Shown here: positions 27,685-34,618 of the stretch, piece after piece | How positions within the stretch are numbered: position 1 is the first letter of the stretch | Layout of the letters: each line of letters begins with the position of its first letter | Virus record (IMG/VR): IMGVR_UViG_3300024255_001563 | Location: 62,001-126,000 of that record | Length of the DNA: 64,000 nucleotides | Origin: a virus | Strand: one strand, 5' to 3' | Made by a program: the position numbers and the translations under genes | The notes under the pieces: model-generated | The model's database searches: none | Told to the model about the DNA's origin: nothing | The model's input: the letters and a program-made list of their open reading frames with translations, nothing else

Positions 27685-27712
27685 AATATAACATCATTAC
27701 AAACAATGTCAA
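27685..27712 (-). promoter_or_regulatory. Sigma70-type promoter for the candidate RNA
   Basis: Minus strand TTGACA (27712-27707), a 16-base spacer and TATATT (27690-27685), matching the bacterial consensus at 11 of 12 positions. The expected start is near 27678. It lies downstream of the gp23 terminator and faces no protein gene for ~360 bases. Confidence 0.7.
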
Positions 27713-27734
27713 CCACTTTTTTTAAAAAAGTCAT

Positions 27735-27763
27735 AAAAAAAGGCCCCGTAGGGCCTTTTTTCG
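27735..27763 (-). terminator. Terminator after gp23
   Basis: A-tract, GGCCC, loop CGTA, GGGCC, T-tract. It is symmetrical and so could work on both strands, but only gp23 (minus strand, stop at 27781) points into it. Confidence 0.9.
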
Positions 27764-27780
27764 TTATTATAAAAATAATA

Positions 27781-28959
27781 TTAGCTAAAGCTTACATTAC
27801 CATTAGTAATTGCAACGTTAGCTAAGTAATCAGCTGCGTTACCAAGCGATGATGCTGTGTTGTTTAACTCAACATATCCGTAACGTGTCATGAATGACAC
27901 TGTTGGTTCGAATGATGTTGGGTCAAGCACAACGCCTGAGCTCATTAGTGGGATGTATGGGCAATAGAATGCTGCTGCATCTGATTCACTTGAACCTTTG
28001 TAGCCAACTAGTACTGCTGTACCGTCACCTGCATATGTGTCTACATAGACACGCATTGCGTTATTTAATGTACCAACCATTTTAGTGTTAGTTGGTGCTT
28101 CAAATGTACCCTCTGTTGTACGTGCAAATGCGCTTGTAGTAGCACTTTGTAGAATTGTTAGCGCAAATGGGCTAACGACTGCAAAGTTACCTGCGCCTCT
28201 GCGTGTACGCTGAGCGATTAGGTTTGATGCACGGTTGATTTGTACTGCAAGTGCTGCATGCTCGTCACCAACAAATGTTGCTGTACCAGACACGCCCGCT
28301 TGGTCGTATGTTTCAACTGCTGCACCACTTAGTGTGCGTAAAGAAGCTAATACTTCTTGATCGATTTCAGCAGTAATCTCTTGTGCTAGAGCAGCCATAA
28401 TTTCTGCTTCAACATCAATACCATGTTGGGACTGAGCATCTTGAGCTGATTCAAACGTCCAACGAGCACTCAACTTACGAGTTTTCGCTTCAACAGTTTG
28501 CTTCAAGATCTGAATGCTTAGTTGATTACCAGCTGCACCTTCAAGAGCTGCTGTACTGTTTGCTGCACCAGGGTTTGCTTCATCACCTGAATATGATGTT
28601 GCAATTTTGAATGGGCTTAGAGCCTCTTCACCTGCTGTTGCACCGTTGGCGCCCGCATTCACAGTGTCGCTATAACGAACACGTAGAGTGTGGATTTGAC
28701 CAACTGGACCAGTCATAGGCTGAACACCTACGATTTCATTAGCAATGACTGTTGGCATTACACGTCTGATCACTGGTAGGATCACACGATTTAGAGTTGC
28801 TACGTTACCGGCAGAAGTAGCGCCTGCAGTGGCTGTCTCTGACAAATACTTACGTGTATTTTCCAAAGTTGCGGCCATTACAGATTTCTTGTTGCCATTT
28901 AGGCCTTCAAGAAGTGCTGTCTTCGTATCCTGCCAGCGACTTTCTAGTAGTTCTGACAT
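27781..28959 (-). CDS. gp23: Major capsid protein
   Basis: 392 aa, recognised as T4 gp23 family from LESRWQDTKTALLEG, NTRKYLSETAT, LPVIRRVMPTVIANEIVGVQPM and QIHTLRVRYSDT, and from the C-terminal YVELNNTASSLGNAADYLANV. It forms the hexameric capsid lattice, and the N-terminus is normally cut by the gp21 protease. It is noticeably shorter than T4 gp23 (521 aa). It directly follows gp22 with AAGGAG before the ATG, keeps the T4 order 21-22-23, and is followed by a strong terminator. Confidence 0.95.
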   Translation of the reverse strand: MSELLESRWQDTKTALLEGLNGNKKSVMAATLENTRKYLSETATAGATSAGNVATLNRVILPVIRRVMPTVIANEIVGVQPMTGPVGQIHTLRVRYSDTVNAGANGATAGEEALSPFKIATSYSGDEANPGAANSTAALEGAAGNQLSIQILKQTVEAKTRKLSARWTFESAQDAQSQHGIDVEAEIMAALAQEITAEIDQEVLASLRTLSGAAVETYDQAGVSGTATFVGDEHAALAVQINRASNLIAQRTRRGAGNFAVVSPFALTILQSATTSAFARTTEGTFEAPTNTKMVGTLNNAMRVYVDTYAGDGTAVLVGYKGSSESDAAAFYCPYIPLMSSGVVLDPTSFEPTVSFMTRYGYVELNNTASSLGNAADYLANVAITNGNVSFS

Positions 28960-28969
28960 TTCAATCTCC

Positions 28970-30070
28970 TTAATTCAATCCAGCAAGACGACGAATGTCT
29001 AATACATTACTATCATCTTCTGTACTACTGTTTGTTTGCGAAACCATTTCGCGGTTGCCTGTTACTTTTGTGCCTTCTGTAATTACTGCCTTACGCTTTG
29101 CTGGAGAATTTCCGTCAATAACTGATGGTAAGTACTTGTCAAAAGATTTTTGAAGTCTTTCGGTTTGTACTGATTCCAGTAAGTCTGTCATAATTTCTTT
29201 TTGATCCTTTGATAAAGGAGCAATTAAGTCATTAATTGTCTTCTCACGTTTTGCTGATTCAATTAAGCGTGATTTCTCTTTGTTAACTGATTCTGCGAGA
29301 GTTTTTGCTTTCGTAGCAAATGCCTTAGCTTCTGACAGTTGTCGATCTTTAACATCAATAACTTTTAGAAGTTTAGTTGTTTCTGATTTTTCATTTAAGT
29401 GAGAAACCATATATTCATTTGCAAATGCTTCAAAAATCTTACGACCGAAGTCGTTGCTACGTGCTGCATCGATATCTTCTTTCAGTGCTGAAATCTCTTT
29501 TTTGAGACCTTTTGCAACTGTTTCTGATACTGCTGTAGCACTTCTTTCGATAAAGTCTTTTTTGACTTTAGCAAAGTGCGTTTTAGCTTCACGTACTAAA
29601 CGTACTTTTGTTTCAGCTAAATCTTTTTTATCCTCATGGAACTCTGCTATCTCTGTAGATAGAGCTTCTACAACAAACTCTTCTAGCTTGGCATATGATT
29701 CTGCCATTGCTTTCTTGTCTGCTCGTAGTTCTTGAATTTCTTTTTGTAGCTGTTCAGCTACAAACCCTTTTAGTAGATTTGCATTTTCACGTTGTGCAAC
29801 GGCAAACTTAGCTTTTGCTTCAGCTAGCTGCGCACGATCTTGTGTAAATTCTGCAATTTCTTCTGTTAGGCGCTCAGAAAGCATGGCATCAATGGCTTCA
29901 ACCATTGTTGCTTTATCATGCTCGTATTTACTAGCAAATTCTTCACGTAACTCAGCAGTTGCCTGCATTTTGTTTTCGTGAATCTTGCCTTTCCAAGCTT
30001 CTTCAATCTGTGCTCTGATCTCGTCCGATACAACATCGTTTTCAAAGAGTGTTTTCAGTGCATCTATCAT
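28970..30070 (-). CDS. gp22: Prohead core scaffolding protein
   Basis: 366 aa, Lys/Glu/Ala-rich and almost wholly helical with long coiled-coil stretches (EEIAEFTQDRAQLAEAKAKF, EISALKEDIDAARSN). A conserved gp22-like C-terminal part reads LIAPLSKDQKEIMTDLLESVQT and LQKSFDKYLPSVI. It forms the inner scaffold on which gp23 assembles and is degraded by gp21. Position between gp21 and gp23 agrees. The last ~45 residues (KRKAVITEG to DIRRLAGLN) form a less helical tail. Confidence 0.92.
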   Translation of the reverse strand: MIDALKTLFENDVVSDEIRAQIEEAWKGKIHENKMQATAELREEFASKYEHDKATMVEAIDAMLSERLTEEIAEFTQDRAQLAEAKAKFAVAQRENANLLKGFVAEQLQKEIQELRADKKAMAESYAKLEEFVVEALSTEIAEFHEDKKDLAETKVRLVREAKTHFAKVKKDFIERSATAVSETVAKGLKKEISALKEDIDAARSNDFGRKIFEAFANEYMVSHLNEKSETTKLLKVIDVKDRQLSEAKAFATKAKTLAESVNKEKSRLIESAKREKTINDLIAPLSKDQKEIMTDLLESVQTERLQKSFDKYLPSVIDGNSPAKRKAVITEGTKVTGNREMVSQTNSSTEDDSNVLDIRRLAGLN

Positions 30071-30083
30071 TACTTTCTCCTGT

Positions 30084-30707
30084 TCACTGGAGTTTGTTGA
30101 TTATATTAATCAACGATTCCTTAAGATACTTTTGTGCCTTAGTGTCATGTTTTGTTGCCTGTGCTAGTTCATATGCCTTCATTCCCCCACGTGCATTTAT
30201 CAAATGTTCATAAATTGGTGTAGGATATGCACCGGGGGCGCTGGGCTGAGCCACAACGTCCACGGTGATAATTTCGAAATCAGAAACGGTGTTACTGCCG
30301 TCGTCTGATACGTTACCACTACCACGCGACGAGACGCCTAGTTTAACGCCTGCCTCAAGCATCGTTTTAACTAGGTTTCCCATTGGTGTTGGTAGTATTT
30401 TTAGTTTACCGTAACCGTTATCACCTTCCATCCACGTTTCCGTGATCATATGGCTAACACGGTCAATGTTAATATTAAGACCTTCTGGATGATCAACTTC
30501 ACCGAGAACACTGTATCCTCCAGTAATTTGATCATTGAGAGTTTTGACAGCCCTGCCGATTTCATCTACAGGATACACTCGCTGATTAGCGTTGCGAACA
30601 CCACCTTGGATCATAATACCTTTTAAATAAAGGTCTTTTCCTTCGTTGGCACCCTCAAGCACTATATTAGCTTGGTCGAATGTCAAATGCTCTTGTAAGT
30701 TTCTCAT
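30084..30707 (-). CDS. gp21: Prohead core protease
   Basis: 207 aa. It has the S77-family layout: LYLKGIMIQGGVRNANQRVYP near the N-terminus, GEVDHPEG near residue 70 with the expected catalytic His, and VKLGVSSRGSGN near residue 125 with the catalytic Ser. T4 gp21 cleaves the scaffold and the gp23 N-terminus during head maturation. AAGGA precedes the ATG at 30707; spacing to gp22 is 13 bases. Confidence 0.93.
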   Translation of the reverse strand: MRNLQEHLTFDQANIVLEGANEGKDLYLKGIMIQGGVRNANQRVYPVDEIGRAVKTLNDQITGGYSVLGEVDHPEGLNINIDRVSHMITETWMEGDNGYGKLKILPTPMGNLVKTMLEAGVKLGVSSRGSGNVSDDGSNTVSDFEIITVDVVAQPSAPGAYPTPIYEHLINARGGMKAYELAQATKHDTKAQKYLKESLINIINKLQ

Positions 30708-30723
30708 CTAGATTTCCTTACGG

Positions 30724-31719
30724 TTATTTGCCTACAACAGATTTTTTGTTGTCAGCAGTCTCAGGCTTGCCCTTTTTCTCAGCGCCGTGGCCTGGTTGCG
30801 ACTTCATTGATTTTGAAGCCTTACCGCCTGGAACATTTACATTCCCTGCGTTATCTTCTTTTTCGGCTGGGTTAGCTAATCCACCGGATGTACCGCTTTC
30901 GTCAGCTGTTTCACCTTGTACAAGATTTCCTGCTGTGCCGCCCATATCGTTTTTACCTGCTACTGCTGACTTAGTGTTTGCACCGTTGTCACCCATTGTA
31001 GCTGATACTTTTTCTACATACTCACGCATTTGTTCGCCTGCGCTTTTTACTGATTCGTCCATGTCTTTAGCTGCATCACCATACTTCTTTTCAAATTCTG
31101 CTTTTGACATGTTTTCTTTGTCTTTGATCATCTGCTCTGAATGACCACCTTCTTCGATTTCAGTGTCGTCTGACTCGTCAACTTCTTCGTCGGTTGCTTC
31201 AAACGCAAATGCTTCTTCTGGCTCTTCTTCACCTTCGTCGTCGCCCATGTCATCCATGTCGTCGTCGCCTTCGTCGTCGCCAGCCATCATTTTTTCAAAT
31301 TCTGCTTTTAGGTCGTCTAGTGCGTCTTCTAGGTCTTCAACACGATCTTCAACATCGCCTTCGCCTTCTTCGTCGCCTTCGTCGTCGCCATCTTCGATGT
31401 CACCTATCATGTTGTCTGCTGCATCGCCACCTATATCCATTGGATCTGCTTCTACTTCAAACTCGTCTAGGTCAAAACCTTCTTCAACTTCTTCGTCAGT
31501 TGCTTCATCTAGGTCTTCATCTGATTCATCTACTTCTTCATCAGTTGCTTCTTCAACTTCGTCATCTGACTCGTCTACTTCTGCTTCATCTTCGAGTAGT
31601 GATTCATATATATCTCTTGATTTTTCTACCACAATCTCGTGGAATAATGCTTCTGCACCATCTTTATCTTCGTTGATAAGAAGGTCGAGCATTTCTTCGA
31701 ATTTATTACGATCTGCCAT
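30724..31719 (-). CDS. Acidic prohead core protein (gp67/gp68 position)
   Basis: 331 aa. The N-terminus MADRNKFEEMLDLLINEDKD and LFHEIVVEKSRDIYESLL match prohead core proteins of marine T4-like phages. Residues ~40-175 are extremely Asp/Glu-rich with repeated ATDEEVDESD units (three copies). A coiled middle (EQMIKDKENMSKAEFEKKYGD) and a Gly/Lys C-terminal tail follow. In T4 the small core genes 67 and 68 lie between 20 and 21, where this gene sits. A scaffold role is inferred. A strong GGAG site precedes the ATG. Confidence 0.75.
   Translation of the reverse strand: MADRNKFEEMLDLLINEDKDGAEALFHEIVVEKSRDIYESLLEDEAEVDESDDEVEEATDEEVDESDEDLDEATDEEVEEGFDLDEFEVEADPMDIGGDAADNMIGDIEDGDDEGDEEGEGDVEDRVEDLEDALDDLKAEFEKMMAGDDEGDDDMDDMGDDEGEEEPEEAFAFEATDEEVDESDDTEIEEGGHSEQMIKDKENMSKAEFEKKYGDAAKDMDESVKSAGEQMREYVEKVSATMGDNGANTKSAVAGKNDMGGTAGNLVQGETADESGTSGGLANPAEKEDNAGNVNVPGGKASKSMKSQPGHGAEKKGKPETADNKKSVVGK
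31163..31610. repeat. Degenerate GA-rich coding repeats
   Basis: Low-complexity stretch inside the acidic core protein made of imperfect repeats of GAT/GAA/GAG codons. On the plus strand it reads as long TCN runs and produces spurious Ser- and Leu-rich frames. Confidence 0.6.
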
Positions 31720-31772
31720 ATCTATCTCCTATAAATTTTATCACACTTAACCAGTGTGGGGCTGTCATAATG

Positions 31773-31780
31773 TATTTACT
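31773..31780 (-). promoter_or_regulatory. Late promoter box AGTAAATA (variant)
   Basis: AGTAAATA on the minus strand, 54 bases before the acidic core protein ATG. The surrounding TAAATACATTATGACA resembles the late promoter contexts at 27417 and 24166. A 6-bp hairpin (CACACT with AGTGTG) lies in the leader. Confidence 0.45.
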
Positions 31781-31828
31781 TAATAGATATAAAAGTGCGC
31801 AGAAATAGGCTCAAAACAGGCCATTTAT

Positions 31829-32605
31829 TCACGAGTTAGTAGTTTCTTCAATAATTTCTATAAAACTCTTAACATTTATGTGTTTTAAATTCTTAAATTT
31901 AGCTAAATCTTTTGGTATATACGAGTCATCTTCAATAACTCTTACATAATTTATTTTTGGGTTTGTTTGTATAACACTTGATGTTTGACGCATCCAGTTT
32001 CCAAAGAAGGTTGCACTATCGGTAGATTTTTTATAATTTGCAGTGTTTGAATATACATTATTAAAATGTTTGCCATCATTTAATCCTCTATAATCAAATC
32101 CTAAAATATAAATTGTTTCATACTTGTGTTCTGAAGCTAACCATAATGCAGTAGGACCACTACTCCAACCTTTACTCGGATTAAAATAATTAAAATGTTT
32201 AAATTTTACATATGACCTGTTTGGATTTGTCCAAACTTCATTTTTCTTTTGATATCCTGATTTATTAATTTCTAATATCATTTTAGTATCAACAGCAACT
32301 AAGTAATCAGGTTTATAATGTCTATAAAGAGCATTACATCCGTAAACTCTTCCCATCTGTTGCAAAGGTGACAATGGAATATTAGCTCTGCTAGTACCGT
32401 TACCTAATACAAAGGCAATTTTACCTTTGCTTTCTTCTTTTTTATATTTGTTTTGATTTTCTAAATTGTCGCTTATTGTATTAACTTGAACTTGTTTTTT
32501 TGCAGCTTCGCGACTTTCTCTTTCTTGCTGCTTTGTCTTTTTTCTTTGTTCTTTGATAACTTTCCACTGAGACTTTGTGTATTGAGACTTATCTAGTTTT
32601 ACCAT
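31829..32605 (-). CDS. Rossmann-like protein with GNGTSR motif, inside the head gene cluster
   Basis: 258 aa. Residues ~1-60 are a basic, Gln-rich helix. A Rossmann-type start IAFVLGNGTSRANIPLSPL then leads to GRVYGCNALYRHYKPDYLVAVD, SGPTALWLAS and IYILGFDYRG. The GNGxS loop and the CN/VAVD pattern resemble MptE-like pterin kinases, DUF115 proteins and GT42 sialyltransferases, which bind nucleotide or nucleotide-sugar ligands. Which of these applies cannot be decided by eye. It lies three bases after the 81-aa gene in the gp20-gp21 operon, a place where T4 has only core genes. It may modify a glycan or virion component, but that is speculative. Confidence 0.6.
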   Translation of the reverse strand: MVKLDKSQYTKSQWKVIKEQRKKTKQQERESREAAKKQVQVNTISDNLENQNKYKKEESKGKIAFVLGNGTSRANIPLSPLQQMGRVYGCNALYRHYKPDYLVAVDTKMILEINKSGYQKKNEVWTNPNRSYVKFKHFNYFNPSKGWSSGPTALWLASEHKYETIYILGFDYRGLNDGKHFNNVYSNTANYKKSTDSATFFGNWMRQTSSVIQTNPKINYVRVIEDDSYIPKDLAKFKNLKHINVKSFIEIIEETTNS

Positions 32606-32607
32606 TA

Positions 32608-32853
32608 TTAAACACCTGCTTCAGCATTAGATTGTATGCCATACATTTGTCTAACAAATACTAGTTCCTTCTCCTGTTCTTCTTTGTGAAATTCACTAGC
32701 TTTTCTTATTTTATTAATTTGGCTTAATGTTAATCTTGTTTTTCTTGTATCGTCATAATCTACTGGAGATTCATCAGATGCAGGATCGTAAGTAGTGTCA
32801 TCTACTGTCTCTAAAGTTTCTTTGTCAAAATAAAATAATTCACGTAGTATCAT
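32608..32853 (-). CDS. Small conserved protein after the portal gene, 81 aa
   Basis: MILRELFYFDKETLETVDD, then SPVDYDDTRKTRLTLSQINKIRKASEFHKEEQ and an ending FVRQMYG. Similar small proteins follow gp20 in marine T4-like phages, as I recall. Its ATG lies only five bases after a perfect TATAAATA late box and no Shine-Dalgarno is visible. It occupies the gp67 position, but length and sequence do not establish identity. Confidence 0.65.
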   Translation of the reverse strand: MILRELFYFDKETLETVDDTTYDPASDESPVDYDDTRKTRLTLSQINKIRKASEFHKEEQEKELVFVRQMYGIQSNAEAGV

Positions 32854-32858
32854 GTTAG

Positions 32859-32866
32859 TATTTATA
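32859..32866 (-). promoter_or_regulatory. Late promoter box TATAAATA
   Basis: Exact T4 late consensus on the minus strand, overlapping the stop region of gp20. Transcription would begin at or within a few bases of the 81-aa ATG. Confidence 0.6.
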
Positions 32867-34607
32867 CAGTTTGGCTAGTTGTTGTTGTTTCTGATCCTTG
32901 ACTATCAGTTGCACTAGAAGGACCATCTTCTGCTCCGCCTTCGATAGGAGTAACATCTCCTTCTAGTTCATCTTCTGCGCCAGTTAAATCGTCAGATATG
33001 CCTGCACCTGTAATTCCTTCGCTTCTAAGTTCTCCGCTAGCATCAGTTCCGTCTGCTGGCATTATGTCTTCATTTTCTTGTCGCCACAAGCGTTCGTTTT
33101 CTGCAACTTCTTCATCAGTCATTCCTAAGAACCTTTTTAGTGCAAATCTATTTGAAATATAAGGGATAGCACTCATTTGTGTGTATGTTGGTACACGAGC
33201 ATTATCAATTTCACTTTGACGATATGCAGCAAAGTTTTGTGGCGGTTGGAATCTAATATCAAACATTGAAGTATCAATGTTTATACCTTTTTCAAGTAAG
33301 TAGCGTTTAAACTCTGTGTTAAATTCTTCAATCACTAAGTTTTGTAAACGTTCACAGTAAGTATTAAATCTTAATTCTTGAATATATGCTGTACCCACTC
33401 TACCGTCATTATATTGGGCGGCACTGTCGTCAGCACCAGTTGGTAGGTAACTACTAGGTATACGCAAACCTCTAACCAATTTATTTGTGAAATATCTAAG
33501 GTCATCAATCTCTCCTAGGTTAGTACCGCCTGGTAGTGTTTCAACTTTTGATCCACGGCCTTCTGCTGTCTGTGGAAAAAAGTAATCTTCGTTGATTGAC
33601 AGAGGATTATATGAACTGTCTATGACATTTGATCCACCTCCTGTCGACGATGGGATACGTCTTTGATGTATTTCCGTTTTAACACGTTCCACAAATTGCA
33701 TAGCAAGGTGTGATGGCATGTTGCCCACATCAACGTAGAATACTCTGCGCTCTGGCGCACGTTGTACACGATAGATAATAATAGCATCTTCGAGTAATTC
33801 TTTTTGTTTGTATACTTTAAAAATAGTTTCAAGTAAACTATTACCAAAAGGAAAGTTGTTGTCTAAGCCTTCTGATAAACTTAAATGAACAACATGTTCA
33901 GCATCAACAGTGATTTCGTTTTCTTCTCTATGAAATCTGCTACCACTGGTCGATGTTTGAGGTTGTCCTACCATACCCCTTGCACCGCCGGAAGGTTGAT
34001 ACTGAGGATTACTGCTAGTAATATTACTTCCTGTTTGATAAGGAGATGTCATTACATTATCTTTAAAATTAATATTAAAGTTTTTAATTACATATTGTTC
34101 AGGAGTTTTGCCTTGAGATTCATTTACAATAATACTCGATACGTTTGCAGGATCTACATGAAACCATTTTTTAGTTTCTGGATCTCTTACAAAAAATTGA
34201 TCTCCATACTTGAATACATTTCTTAGCACTCTAAACATTTTTGTATCAAAAGAATTTAGTCTACACCATTGCTGTAGATATTTTTGTATAATTGTAGTTT
34301 CTGAATTTGTAGCTTGTTGTTTAAAGTCAATTTTAAAATGTGTATCATTTGACTTGTGTTTCTGTGTACAAAATTCAGCAAGGATATCTAATGCAGCATT
34401 TACTTCTGAATCTAAATCCATTGTATTATATTGACCGTAACGTTCAACACGATTCGGTGACCCAACATATACATCAGGTAAGTACGAACTATAATTAGTC
34501 CTAGCCGGACCTGCTTGAGAATTCGTATTCTTTGAACTCAAAGGAGAATATGTACCAGAAGGATTATCTCCTGTCGGCACCGGTGTAAAATATTTTTTCC
34601 AACTCAT
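32862..34607 (-). CDS. gp20: Portal vertex protein
   Basis: 581 aa, T4 gp20 family: MDLDSEVNAALDILAEFCTQ, VFKYGDQFFVRDP, LLEDAIIIYRVQRAPERRVFYVDVGN, YNPLSINEDYFFPQTAEGRGS, TLPGG and RIPSSYLPTGADD. It forms the dodecameric DNA gate and initiates head assembly. Its C-terminal ~60 residues are Ser/Thr/Glu-rich and unstructured. It lies 11 bases downstream of the tape-measure gene, a different neighbour from T4, where gp19 precedes gp20. ATG at 34607 follows GGAGAATTAA. Confidence 0.95.
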   Translation of the reverse strand: MSWKKYFTPVPTGDNPSGTYSPLSSKNTNSQAGPARTNYSSYLPDVYVGSPNRVERYGQYNTMDLDSEVNAALDILAEFCTQKHKSNDTHFKIDFKQQATNSETTIIQKYLQQWCRLNSFDTKMFRVLRNVFKYGDQFFVRDPETKKWFHVDPANVSSIIVNESQGKTPEQYVIKNFNINFKDNVMTSPYQTGSNITSSNPQYQPSGGARGMVGQPQTSTSGSRFHREENEITVDAEHVVHLSLSEGLDNNFPFGNSLLETIFKVYKQKELLEDAIIIYRVQRAPERRVFYVDVGNMPSHLAMQFVERVKTEIHQRRIPSSTGGGSNVIDSSYNPLSINEDYFFPQTAEGRGSKVETLPGGTNLGEIDDLRYFTNKLVRGLRIPSSYLPTGADDSAAQYNDGRVGTAYIQELRFNTYCERLQNLVIEEFNTEFKRYLLEKGINIDTSMFDIRFQPPQNFAAYRQSEIDNARVPTYTQMSAIPYISNRFALKRFLGMTDEEVAENERLWRQENEDIMPADGTDASGELRSEGITGAGISDDLTGAEDELEGDVTPIEGGAEDGPSSATDSQGSETTTTSQTV

Positions 34608-34618
34608 TTAATTCTCCG

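Noticed and set aside
27574-27825. Plus-strand frame of 83 codons across the candidate RNA
   Set aside because: It runs through the terminator and promoter of the opposite strand and into gp23, with no ribosome binding site.
31163-31750. Plus-strand Ser-rich and Leu-rich frames of up to 195 codons
   Set aside because: They are mirror images of the GA-rich acidic repeats of the minus-strand prohead core gene and have no ribosome binding site or protein-like composition.
31795-31828. Terminator after the Rossmann-like gene
   Set aside because: Only a 3-bp GGC/GCC stem without a U-tract can be formed.
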